DNA from: Actinomycetes bacterium | Lineage (GTDB): Bacteria; Actinomycetota; Actinomycetes; Mycobacteriales; Micromonosporaceae | DNA: 10,481 nucleotides | Direction: 5' to 3' | Assembly: GCA_021793335.1 (NCBI GenBank) | Contig: JAJYSW010000106.1 | Coordinates: 1-10,481, forward strand | Part shown: positions 1 through 6,115 of the stretch, piece by piece | How the letters are laid out: each line of letters opens with the position of its first letter | How positions within the stretch are numbered: the first letter of the stretch is position 1 | Made by a program: the position numbers and the translations under genes | Notes under the pieces: model-generated | Databases searched by the model: none | What the model was told of the DNA's origin: nothing | What the model saw: the letters and a program-made list of their open reading frames with translations, nothing else

Positions 1-1076
1 GCCTCGCGATCGTCCTGCCCGAGGGCGTCGTCCTCGCCGCCGAAACCGCCGAACCCGATTGGCGCTGCGAGGCCGAGGGCACACGGGCCCTGTGCACCAC
101 CCGCGACATCGGCCGGACCGCCGTCGCCGATGTCCGCGTCGCCATCGCCGAGCACGTCAGCGGCTACCAGACCTTCGGCGTCTCGATCACCGGCCCCGAC
201 ATCACGGGAGCCGCCGAACTGCGCATCCCGATCGCCCCGGCGGGCGGCGGAGTCGCCTACGCGGACCGGGGAGCCACCGGCGTCACCGCCGTCGGCAACA
301 CCTGGCTCACCTGCGCCGCCCCCTCCTGCCACAAGGGCTACGGGCCCAAGAAGCCCTATGCGCCGGGCCCGCGCCACCCGCAGCCGCCCGCGGGTCGGGA
401 AGGCGCGGCCGTCAGCGGCGCCGCCCTCACCGTCCCGAACGGGGCCGAGATCGTCTGGGCCGGTCTGTACTGGGCCGGCAGCGACGCCGATCCGCCCGAG
501 CGGGTCGCACTGGCCGGCCCGGGCGGGTCCTGGACCGATCTGAGCGCCGCCGCCGTCACCGGAGAACAGGCGTTCGCCGCCGTCACCGGCCTCGTCGAGG
601 GGCCGGGCGTGTACTGGCTCGCCACCGACGTCCACGAGCTGCCCGCTCCACAGTGCGGGCACGGCAGATGGAAAGGCGGATCGCACTGCCGCGATTCACG
701 CTGGGCCGGGTGGTCCCTGACGATCGTCTACGCCGAACCGGGCGCCGAGAGCAGAGAGATCGCCGTCTACGACGGAGCACGGGCGGCCGACACTGTGATC
801 GACGTGCGCGGTGGCGGCGAGGTCACCGTCGCCCACACGCTGTGGGGCGGCTCGGCGCACTGCACCGGCGACGGCATGACCATCGGCGGTGCGAGCCAGG
901 GCGAGCCGGGGCGCGGCCGTGCGAACGGCGCGGTGAACGACCCCGGCCGGCGCGCCTACGGCGTCGACGTCGCGGTGAACTCGGCCGAACTGTCCGAGGA
1001 CGGCCGGGTCCGGTTCGTCCGAGGAGACGATCCCTTCATCGTCGGCGTCGTGGCCGTCGCGACACCGCGCGGATGA
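1..1076 (+). CDS. Secreted/surface protein with DUF11-like domain, 5' end outside window
   Basis: Open from the left edge in the frame starting at base 3; 357 residues are visible before the TGA at 1074-1076. The first ~70 residues look like a DUF11-type beta-sandwich repeat: a LPEGV turn, a WRCE...ALCTTRDIG stretch with two cysteines, then alternating hydrophobic strands. The rest resembles the region found in large actinobacterial surface proteins with repeated DUF11 domains, with the hallmarks AEIVWAGLYWAG (about residues 150-160), YWLATDV and WAGWSLTIVYAEP followed by IAVYDG. Cysteines occur in small groups (TCAAPSC; QCGHG...HC), suggesting disulfides and export. A signal peptide, if present, lies upstream of the window. 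The C terminus ends in ATPRG with no LPxTG motif, no membrane helix and no basic tail, so sortase anchoring is not supported. Function is unknown; adhesin or sheath-type surface protein is a guess from the fold. Confidence 0.7.
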   Translation, partial: LAIVLPEGVVLAAETAEPDWRCEAEGTRALCTTRDIGRTAVADVRVAIAEHVSGYQTFGVSITGPDITGAAELRIPIAPAGGGVAYADRGATGVTAVGNTWLTCAAPSCHKGYGPKKPYAPGPRHPQPPAGREGAAVSGAALTVPNGAEIVWAGLYWAGSDADPPERVALAGPGGSWTDLSAAAVTGEQAFAAVTGLVEGPGVYWLATDVHELPAPQCGHGRWKGGSHCRDSRWAGWSLTIVYAEPGAESREIAVYDGARAADTVIDVRGGGEVTVAHTLWGGSAHCTGDGMTIGGASQGEPGRGRANGAVNDPGRRAYGVDVAVNSAELSEDGRVRFVRGDDPFIVGVVAVATPRG

Positions 1077-1090
1077 GGCGGAGGACACGA

Positions 1091-1096
1091 TAGGCT
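1091..1096 (+). promoter_or_regulatory. -10 box TAGGCT of a probable leaderless promoter for the GtrA gene
   Basis: TAGGCT matches the actinobacterial TAnnnT -10 pattern and ends 6 nt before the GTG at 1103, so transcription would begin at or next to the start codon. There is no purine-rich Shine-Dalgarno sequence at normal spacing; the GGGG at 1097-1100 is too close. No good -35 hexamer is visible 16-19 nt upstream. Confidence 0.5.
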
Positions 1097-1102
1097 GGGG
1101 CT

Positions 1103-1615
1103 GTGCCGAGCGCTTCCACCGACACCTCACCCGAGTCCTCTTCGGCTTCAGGGATGGGCAATCCGATCATGCGCGGCTGGCGCCTGCTGCGAGCGCACAG
1201 CGGCGAACTGTTCCGCTTCGTCGGCGTCGGAGGCACCGCCTATCTCATCGACGTGGGCCTGTTCAACCTGCTCATGCTGGTACTGGACTGGTCCGACTGG
1301 AGCGCGAAGATCGTCGCGACCGTGATCGCCACGACGTTCGCCTTCTTCGGCAACCGGCACTGGACATGGCGAGACCGCCTCGTTTCGAGCGGAGCGCACC
1401 GCCAATACCTGCTGTACTTCTTCTTCAACGGCATCGGCCTGCTCATCTCGCTCCTGTGCCTGTGGGCCAACAACGGGCTCGGACAGGTCTGGCCCGGGTA
1501 CTTCGACACGGTGCTCGCGAAGAACCTCGCCGCGAACGTCGTCGGCGTCGGCATGGCCACGGCGTTCCGGTTCTACGCCTACCGCACCTGGGTGTTCCGA
1601 GACCACAGGGCCTGA
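1103..1615 (+). CDS. GtrA-like four-helix membrane protein
   Basis: A 170-residue protein of the GtrA family (Pfam PF04138 type). After a polar N-terminal tail of about 33 residues come four predicted membrane helices, roughly 37-61, 69-88, 103-123 and 136-160. Family hallmarks seen are FRFVGVGGTAYLIDVGLFNLL at helix 1, the FFGNRHWTWR loop after helix 2, and the terminal FRFYAYRTWVF segment. GtrA proteins are small membrane proteins linked to flipping or transfer of lipid-linked sugars (undecaprenyl- or decaprenyl-phosphate sugars) in cell-envelope glycan synthesis; the substrate here cannot be read from sequence. The GTG at 1103 is preferred because a -10 box lies 6 nt upstream, giving a leaderless message; ATG at 1154 is an alternative that would drop only disordered residues. 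It follows the surface-protein gene by 26 nt but appears to have its own promoter. The mycobacterial neighbour of the birA-accD5 locus (Rv3277) is, as I recall, the same family. Confidence 0.85.
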   Translation: MPSASTDTSPESSSASGMGNPIMRGWRLLRAHSGELFRFVGVGGTAYLIDVGLFNLLMLVLDWSDWSAKIVATVIATTFAFFGNRHWTWRDRLVSSGAHRQYLLYFFFNGIGLLISLLCLWANNGLGQVWPGYFDTVLAKNLAANVVGVGMATAFRFYAYRTWVFRDHRA

Positions 1616-1680
1616 ACGGCGAGACCGGAGACGCCTGAGACGGGCGCGGCGCTCCGGTCGCCGGACCCGGAAACGACGAA

Positions 1681-1704
1681 GGGCCCGGTGACGGAACCGG
1701 GCCC
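1681..1704. terminator. Bidirectional hairpin terminator between converging gtrA-like and PH-domain genes
   Basis: A perfect 9-bp stem (GGGCCCGGT at 1681-1689 pairing with ACCGGGCCC at 1696-1704) with a 6-nt loop sits between the two converging stop codons at 1615 and 1722. There is no U tract on either side, as is common for GC-rich actinobacterial terminators. Position and symmetry suggest it serves both strands. Confidence 0.7.
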
Positions 1705-1721
1705 GAACGCGTCTCGGACGA

Positions 1722-2246
1722 TCAGGTGCCGTCGCCGGCTTCGGCGCGGCGGCTGCGGTCGTCCTCGGCGAGCTGGTAGATGACCGCCTTCACCTTGTCC
1801 ACCTTGGGCACATCGATGAGCTCGATCTCGCCGTCGTCGCTGGCCGAGTCGATCTTGAGATCGCCGTAACCGAAGATGCGCTCGGAGATCGTCTGCGTAT
1901 AGGAGACGGTGTTGACCCGGGCCAAGGGGATGTGGCGGCTTTCGCGCGTCACCATGCCGATCCGCCACATGACGCGCTGGTCGGTGATGACATAGTGCGT
2001 GGTCTGCCAGCTGATCCAAGGGATGATCGCGAGCCACACCAGCAGGCCGACGGTGATGACGACCTCGGCGAGGATGAGCCACGGTTTGATCGACCAGTCG
2101 GTCCGAGCGGTGTAATAGACGGCGATGGCACCGATGAGCAGGAAGACGACGAACCAGAGGACGGGCCCGACCGCCTCCTTCCAGTGCGGGTGCGAATGGA
2201 GCTTGACCTCTTCACCGCGAGCGAGCTGATCGTCGGGATACCCCAT
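1722..2246 (-). CDS. Membrane-anchored bacterial PH-domain (bPH2/DUF304) protein
   Basis: A 174-residue protein. Residues 1-24 are polar, then two membrane helices follow at about 26-46 and 55-80. The remainder is a bacterial PH-like domain (bPH2, formerly DUF304): it starts with THYVITDQRVMWRIGM (83-98), continues with RHIPLARVNTVSYTQTISERIFGYG (104-128), and ends with a GDLKIDSAS...IELIDVPKVDKVKAVI strand-helix pattern, the usual order in the family. The charged tail (161-174) is cytoplasmic. Such proteins are small membrane proteins of undetermined biochemical role. The ATG at 2246 is chosen because a strong GGAGG lies 7 nt upstream and the domain begins soon after; an in-frame extension to 2378 would add 44 low-complexity basic residues without family resemblance. 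It lies downstream of the regulator gene across a 199-bp gap, so separate transcription is possible. The family sits beside birA in mycobacteria too (Rv3278c, from memory). Confidence 0.88.
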   Translation of the reverse strand: MGYPDDQLARGEEVKLHSHPHWKEAVGPVLWFVVFLLIGAIAVYYTARTDWSIKPWLILAEVVITVGLLVWLAIIPWISWQTTHYVITDQRVMWRIGMVTRESRHIPLARVNTVSYTQTISERIFGYGDLKIDSASDDGEIELIDVPKVDKVKAVIYQLAEDDRSRRAEAGDGT

Positions 2247-2252
2247 TGCGTG

Positions 2253-2257
2253 ACCTC
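2253..2257 (-). promoter_or_regulatory. Ribosome binding site GGAGG fixing the PH-domain gene start
   Basis: On the minus strand a GGAGG core lies about 7 nt before the ATG at 2246. This is the strongest start signal in the region and rules against the longer reading from 2378. Confidence 0.65.
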
Positions 2258-2300
2258 CAGGAGTGAGCGTTGGGCGGTACGAGAGCACGGTTCGCCGGTC

Positions 2301-2346
2301 TCGCCGTGCCGAAGCAATACGCGGCTCACGAGCATCGCCGTGCCGA
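2301..2346. repeat. 12-bp direct repeat upstream of the PH-domain gene
   Basis: TCGCCGTGCCGA occurs at 2301-2312 and again, identically, at 2335-2346, 34 bp from start to start (about three helical turns). Read on the minus strand it is TCGGCACGGCGA, and both copies lie in the 199-bp gap before the PH-domain gene, in its probable leader. It could be a tandem operator or a chance repeat in GC-rich DNA. Confidence 0.4.
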
Positions 2347-2375
2347 GCGGTAATCGTTGCCTCTGCACAGTACAA
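2347..2375 (-). promoter_or_regulatory. Weak candidate promoter for the PH-domain gene
   Basis: On the minus strand TTGTAC (2375-2370) is followed after 17 nt by TACCGC (2352-2347), a spacing that suits a housekeeping sigma factor. Only half of each hexamer fits the consensus, so this is tentative. If real, the message would start near 2340, on top of the first copy of the 12-bp direct repeat. Confidence 0.2.
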
Positions 2376-2445
2376 CACCGCGGCGGCATGCAGATCCGCC
2401 TGATCCTCCCTCGGAATGCGCCTCCGGCCCCCGAAGCCGCTCCGA

Positions 2446-3450
2446 TCAGGACACCCATCCGTGCTTGGCGGCGTGCCAGCCCAATTGGATGCGCGTGTCG
2501 ACCTCGGCGAGGTCCATCAGGTCGCGAACGCGGCGCTGCACCGTGCGCAGCCCGATGCCCAGTTTCGAGGCGATGGCCTGATCGGTGAGGCCCGCGATGA
2601 GCAGACTGAGCAGCAGCACATCGTCATCGTCGATCCCCGCAGCCGGCCCCGTCCGGGCCCCGGTGCCCTCGCGCGCCTCCGGCCGCGCCGGGATGGCGTT
2701 GATCCACAACAGCTCGAACAGTTCCACGGTCAACCGCACGACCGACTCGTTCCCCGTGATGAGCACCCGCGGCTTGTCGGAACCGGGGTCCTCGATGACC
2801 GCGGTGCGCTCGTCGATGAGCAGCAGTTTGAGCGGCAGCCGCTTGGCGAAGCGGATCTCGTCGCTCCATTCCAAATGGTGACGCAGATGCGTCCCTTCGG
2901 GATCGGAGTCGAAGATCGAGCGGTCGAACAGCATCCGGCACCGAACGCCCCGCTCCTGGAGTTCCCGGTGCCGCTCGCCGTCGGGCACCGGCAGGACCAT
3001 CGGCGGCTTGACGAAGGTGCGGACGCACCGCTCGGCGGTCTTCCGCAGCTGCGTCAACCGCGACTGGATGGCGACCGCGCCGGTGACCTGCTCCCAGCGA
3101 CCCCGATCGTCACGTCCGCCCCGATCGGGCCCGGCCCGATGGAGCTCCAGCAGCTCGCGCAGCGCGTCGTAGCCGAACCGGACCGTTTCGAGCTGCGTGG
3201 CGAGCCGCCCGCCGAGGACGATGTCGGGGGCCACGGCGCGGTAGCGCGAATCGGCGCTCATGGTGACGAACCCCGCGTCGACGAGTTCGGCGAGCGCCGC
3301 TCGCACGTCCCCTTCGGCCAGCCCGCTCTCGGCCGCGAGCCGACCGACCGAGGCGTCGGTTCTGGCCAGCAGCATCCGGTAGAGCCGTTCGGAGTCGACG
3401 CCGAGCCCGGTGGCGGCGCCGTGGGGCTCCGCTCGCACGTCGTCGGTCAA
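2446..3450 (-). CDS. TrmB-like/LuxR-type two-headed transcriptional regulator
   Basis: A 334-residue protein of a lineage-expanded actinobacterial regulator family. Residues ~18-75 form a winged helix of the TrmB/MarR sort (LYRMLLARTDASVGRLA, then a recognition-helix-like stretch GLAEGDVRAALAELVDAG). Residues 76-140 include a probable helical linker and 140-255 a phospholipase-D-like sensor region of the TrmB type (ERGVRCRMLFDRSIF at 166-180; AKRLPLKLLLIDERTAVI at 202-219). Residues 277-325 are a LuxR/GerE helix-turn-helix: LLIAGLTDQAIASKLGIG then RTVQRRVRDLM. There is no phosphoacceptor receiver domain, so control is presumably by a ligand or partner, which cannot be named. The TTG start at 3450 is chosen because GAGGAG lies 7 nt upstream and no better start exists nearby. 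It begins 11 nt after the birA stop, indicating an operon with birA. The target genes are unknown; the position hints at biotin or fatty-acid metabolism, but that is inference. Confidence 0.8.
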   Translation of the reverse strand: MTDDVRAEPHGAATGLGVDSERLYRMLLARTDASVGRLAAESGLAEGDVRAALAELVDAGFVTMSADSRYRAVAPDIVLGGRLATQLETVRFGYDALRELLELHRAGPDRGGRDDRGRWEQVTGAVAIQSRLTQLRKTAERCVRTFVKPPMVLPVPDGERHRELQERGVRCRMLFDRSIFDSDPEGTHLRHHLEWSDEIRFAKRLPLKLLLIDERTAVIEDPGSDKPRVLITGNESVVRLTVELFELLWINAIPARPEAREGTGARTGPAAGIDDDDVLLLSLLIAGLTDQAIASKLGIGLRTVQRRVRDLMDLAEVDTRIQLGWHAAKHGWVS

Positions 3451-3457
3451 TACGGCA

Positions 3458-3463
3458 CTCCTC
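3458..3463 (-). promoter_or_regulatory. Ribosome binding site GAGGAG overlapping the birA stop, supporting a TTG start
   Basis: On the minus strand GAGGAG overlaps the end of the birA TGA codon and stands 7 nt before the TTG at 3450. The overlap of stop codon and ribosome site suggests translational coupling of the regulator to birA. Confidence 0.6.
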
Positions 3464-4310
3464 AGTCGCCTCTGCGGAGGTGGACGATGTCACCGGCTGC
3501 GACCGTCAGCACCTCCTCGCGTCCCTCCTCATCGCGGCCCGCCACGACCAGCCGGCCGTCCGCGGCGATATCGGTCGCCACGCCCGCGACCTTGCGGCCG
3601 TTCGGGAAAGATACCTCAACATGGCGACCGAGCGTGGCCGAATATTCGCGCCACCGTTCGATGACGTGCGCCGGGCCGGTCGCATTCCAGGTGCGGTAGA
3701 CCGCCGCGAAGTGCGCCAGGAAGTCCGCGGCGATCGCCTCCCGTTCGAGCGTCGCGGCCCCGGCCAGCAGCAGCGAGGTCGCCTCCGGGACGGGCAGCTC
3801 CTCGGCGGTGAGCGACACGTTCAGGCCCAAACCGAGCACCACCGCGCCCCGCCCCGCCGCGCGCTGATCGGCAGGGTCCTCGCCCGTGCCGCCGACCGTC
3901 GCCAGAATCCCGCAGACTTTGCGTCCGTCGATGAGGACGTCGTTGGGCCACTTGAGCCTCGCCGTGACACCCGCGACGGCGCGCAGTGTCTCCTCAAGGG
4001 CCACTGCGGCCGCCAGGCTCAGCGTGCCCCACTCCTTTCGCGGACGGCCCGGCCGCAACAGCATCGACAGCATCAGACCGGCCCCCCTCGGGCATGACCA
4101 CCGGCGGTCCAGGCGGCCCCGCCCCGCCGTCTGCTCCTCGGCGATGAGCACCCGGCCCTCTTCTCCGCCGCGCCGCGCGAGGTCCACCAGATCCGCATTC
4201 GTCGAACCTGTGATGTCAACCACATTCACTTCGGTCCAGAAGGTGGACTTCTCCGACAACCGGGACCGGAGTGCACTCCGGTCCAGCGCCGTTCTCATCG
4301 GTGCGCTCAC
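3462..4310 (-). CDS. birA: Biotin--[acetyl-CoA-carboxylase] ligase (biotin protein ligase)
   Basis: A 282-residue ligase that activates biotin with ATP and attaches it to the lysine of biotin carboxyl carrier domains, here most likely the alpha subunit of the acyl-CoA carboxylases. Visible signatures are VDITGSTNADL (31-41), the nucleotide-binding loop TAGRGRLDRRW (61-71), LKWPNDVLIDGRKVCGIL (119-136) with the catalytic-type lysine 131, and GLGLNVSL (160-167). The C-terminal 50 residues (GRHVEVSF...VAAGDIVHLRR) form the small SH3-like domain of the family. There is no N-terminal helix-turn-helix, so this is the monofunctional class and not a biotin-operon repressor like the E. coli enzyme. 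The GTG at 4310 is chosen because a TACGCT box lies 6 nt upstream, giving a leaderless message; ATG at 4298 is a weaker option. It is divergent from accD, as in mycobacteria, and is followed closely by the regulator gene. Confidence 0.94.
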   Translation of the reverse strand: MSAPMRTALDRSALRSRLSEKSTFWTEVNVVDITGSTNADLVDLARRGGEEGRVLIAEEQTAGRGRLDRRWSCPRGAGLMLSMLLRPGRPRKEWGTLSLAAAVALEETLRAVAGVTARLKWPNDVLIDGRKVCGILATVGGTGEDPADQRAAGRGAVVLGLGLNVSLTAEELPVPEATSLLLAGAATLEREAIAADFLAHFAAVYRTWNATGPAHVIERWREYSATLGRHVEVSFPNGRKVAGVATDIAADGRLVVAGRDEEGREEVLTVAAGDIVHLRRGD

Positions 4311-4352
4311 GCACCCAGCGTAGCCACAGACGGGACCGTTACGATCCGAGTC
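4311..4352. promoter_or_regulatory. 42-bp divergent birA/accD promoter region with interlocked leaderless promoters
   Basis: The start codons of birA (4310, minus) and accD (4353, plus) are only 42 bp apart. Reading outward, birA has TACGCT at 4322-4317, 6 nt before its GTG, and accD has TACGAT at 4340-4345, 7 nt before its GTG. Neither gene has a Shine-Dalgarno sequence, so both messages should be leaderless. Exactly 17 bp separate the two boxes, so the -35 position of each promoter falls on the -10 box of the other. Neither -35 resembles the consensus. Confidence 0.6.
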
Positions 4353-5927
4353 GTGACCGACATCGACATCCACACGACGGCCGGGAAGCTCGCCGATCAC
4401 GCCGAGCGCCTGGACGAGGCCGCCACCGGCAACCCCCGAGCCATCGAGAAGCAGCATGAGAAGGGCAAGCGCACCGCACGCGAGCGCCTGGAGGCGCTGC
4501 TCGACGAGGGGTCGTTCGTCGAACTCGACGCCCTGGCACGCCACCGCTCCACCAACTTCGGCATGGAGGCCAACCGGCCCTACGGCGACGGCGTCGTGAC
4601 CGGCTACGGCACCATCGAGGGCCGCGAGGTATGCGTCTTCGCGCAGGACTTCACCGTCCTCGGCGGCTCCCTCGGGCAGGTCTCCGGCGAAAAGATCACC
4701 AAGATCCAAGACCTCGCACTGCGCACCGGCCGCCCCATCATCGGCATCTCCGACTCCGGCGGCGCCCGCATCCAAGAAGGCGTCGCGAGCCTCGGCGGCT
4801 ACGGCGACATCTTCTTCCGCAACGTGCGCGCCTCCGGCGTCATCCCGCAGATCTCGCTCATCATGGGCCCGTGCGCGGGCGGCGCGGTCTACTCCCCGGC
4901 GATCACCGACTTCACCGTCATGGTCGACCAGACCAGCCACATGTTCATCACCGGGCCCGACGTGGTCCGGGCCGTCACCGGCGAGGACGTCGGCATGGAG
5001 GAGCTCGGCGGCGGCCGCACCCACAACGCCGTCGCCGGCAACGCCCACTACCTGGCCGACGACGAGGACGACGCGCTCGAATACGTCAAGCAGCTGCTGT
5101 CGTACTTCCCGTCGAACAACCTCGACGAGCCGCCCCTCTACGAGACCAAGGACTTCGAGCTCGACCTGACGGCCACCGACGTCGAACTCGACACGCTCAT
5201 CCCCGACTCGGCGAACCAGCCCTACGACATGCACAAGGTCATCGAGTCCGTCCTCGACGACGGCGAATTCCTGGAGACGCAGGAGCTGTTCGCCAAGAAC
5301 ATCATCACCGGGTTCGGTCGCCTCGACGGCCGCCCCGTCGGCATCGTCGCCAACCAGCCGATGCACTTCGCCGGCTGCCTCGACATCGACGCCTCCGAGA
5401 AGGCCGCCCGGTTCATCCGCTTCTGCGACGCGTTCAACATCCCCGTGATCTCCTTCGTCGACGTCCCGGGCTTCCTGCCCGGCACCTCCCAGGAGCACGA
5501 CGGGATCATCCGCCGCGGCGCGAAGCTCATCTTCGCCTACGCCGAGGCCACCGTCCCCAAACTCACCGTCGTCTGCCGCAAGAACTACGGCGGCGCCTAC
5601 TGCGTCATGGGGTCCAAGCACGTCGGCGCCGACCTCAACCTCGCCTGGCCCACCGCCGAGATCGCCGTCATGGGCTCCCAGGGCGCGGTCAACATCCTCT
5701 ACCGGCGCGACCTCGCCAAGGCCGACGACGAACAGGCCAAACGCGCCGAGCTCATGGCCGACTACGAGGAGAAGCTCAACAACCCGTACGTCGCCGCCGA
5801 ACTGGGCTATATCGACGCGGTCATCCAGCCGCGGGACACGCGCGCCCAGCTCGCCCGGGCGCTGCGCATGACCGCCTCGAAACGCGACGAGCTGCCCGCC
5901 AAGAAACACGGCAACATCCCGCTCTGA
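4353..5927 (+). CDS. accD: Acyl-CoA (propionyl-CoA type) carboxylase carboxyltransferase beta subunit
   Basis: A 524-residue carboxyltransferase, close to the usual 520-550 of actinobacterial AccD5/PccB. With a biotinylated alpha subunit it transfers the carboxyl group from carboxybiotin to acyl-CoA, giving methylmalonyl-CoA or malonyl-CoA for fatty-acid, polyketide or mycolic-type precursors. The N-terminal crotonase-fold half carries KGKRTARERLEALLDEGSF, the oxyanion-hole loop SDSGGARIQEG (133-143) and GPCAGGAVYSP (172-182). The C-terminal half has DVPGFLPG (370-377), RKNYGGAYCVMGSKH and WPTAEIAVMGSQGAVN. The end, KKHGNIPL, is the family's conserved tail. Residue 417 is Cys at the place where Streptomyces coelicolor PccB has the specificity residue Asp422. 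The GTG at 4353 follows a TACGAT box by 7 nt. Divergence from birA and the presence of accE downstream fit an AccD5-like enzyme; whether propionyl- or acetyl-CoA is preferred is open. Confidence 0.95.
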   Translation: MTDIDIHTTAGKLADHAERLDEAATGNPRAIEKQHEKGKRTARERLEALLDEGSFVELDALARHRSTNFGMEANRPYGDGVVTGYGTIEGREVCVFAQDFTVLGGSLGQVSGEKITKIQDLALRTGRPIIGISDSGGARIQEGVASLGGYGDIFFRNVRASGVIPQISLIMGPCAGGAVYSPAITDFTVMVDQTSHMFITGPDVVRAVTGEDVGMEELGGGRTHNAVAGNAHYLADDEDDALEYVKQLLSYFPSNNLDEPPLYETKDFELDLTATDVELDTLIPDSANQPYDMHKVIESVLDDGEFLETQELFAKNIITGFGRLDGRPVGIVANQPMHFAGCLDIDASEKAARFIRFCDAFNIPVISFVDVPGFLPGTSQEHDGIIRRGAKLIFAYAEATVPKLTVVCRKNYGGAYCVMGSKHVGADLNLAWPTAEIAVMGSQGAVNILYRRDLAKADDEQAKRAELMADYEEKLNNPYVAAELGYIDAVIQPRDTRAQLARALRMTASKRDELPAKKHGNIPL

Positions 5928-5937
5928 GGCCCTGCGA

Positions 5938-5969
5938 CGAGGGCCGGGGCCGCACGGCCCCGGCCCTCG
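5938..5969 (+). terminator. Strong hairpin terminator after accD
   Basis: A perfect 15-bp GC-rich stem (5938-5952 with 5955-5969) closed by only a CA dinucleotide (in practice a 4-nt loop on 14 bp) begins 11 nt after the accD stop. No U tract follows. It should end most accD transcripts before the NYN-accE-maf unit. Confidence 0.75.
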
Positions 5970-6053
5970 CCGCGCCCTTCCGGCGAACTTCGTGAAACGA
6001 TCACGGCGCGCGGGGCCGACCCCACCACTCCCATTCCAAGAGCCTGATCCGGG

Positions 6054-6067
6054 TACCGTCTTATAGA
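6054..6067 (+). promoter_or_regulatory. Possible promoter of the NYN-accE-maf unit
   Basis: Two -10-like hexamers, TACCGT (6054-6059) and TATAGA (6062-6067), lie between the accD terminator and the NYN gene in an otherwise GC-rich stretch. No convincing -35 is seen. A separate promoter is expected here because accD ends in a strong hairpin, but the exact box is uncertain. Confidence 0.3.
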
Positions 6068-6078
6068 GCCGGGGGAAG

Positions 6079-6095
6079 CGGGACATTTCGTCCCG
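6079..6095 (+). other. Small hairpin in the leader of the NYN gene
   Basis: CGGGAC (6079-6084) pairs with GTCCCG (6090-6095) around the 5-nt loop ATTTC, a 6-bp perfect stem ending 20 nt before the ATG and 9 nt before the GGGAG ribosome site. It may influence message stability or translation, or be incidental. Confidence 0.35.
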
Positions 6096-6115
6096 ACCGA
6101 GATTGGGAGTGGGCC

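Noticed and set aside
59..1093. A 344-codon plus-strand frame over the surface-protein region.
   Set aside because: It encodes almost only Arg, Gly, Pro and His. The frame starting at base 3 gives a credible DUF11-like protein with strand patterns and Cys pairs over the same stretch.
2399..2450. Inverted repeat CCTGATC ... GATCAGG around a 38-nt spacer, overlapping the regulator stop codon.
   Set aside because: Arms are only 7 bp and the spacer is long with poor internal pairing (one 6-bp mismatched stem). It could be a weak terminator for the birA-regulator operon, but support is too thin to list.
2416..3699. A 427-codon plus-strand frame opposite the regulator and the end of birA.
   Set aside because: Antisense shadow of the regulator; low-complexity, no domains, and it crosses into birA coding sequence.
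4317..4345. Possible palindromic operator in the birA/accD gap.
   Set aside because: The apparent symmetry comes from two outward-facing -10 boxes of similar sequence; the remaining positions do not match, so no separate operator is supported.
4631..5995. A 454-codon plus-strand open frame inside accD in another frame.
   Set aside because: Its product is an Arg/His/Pro-rich string typical of out-of-frame reading of GC-rich coding DNA, and it overlaps a clearly conserved enzyme gene.
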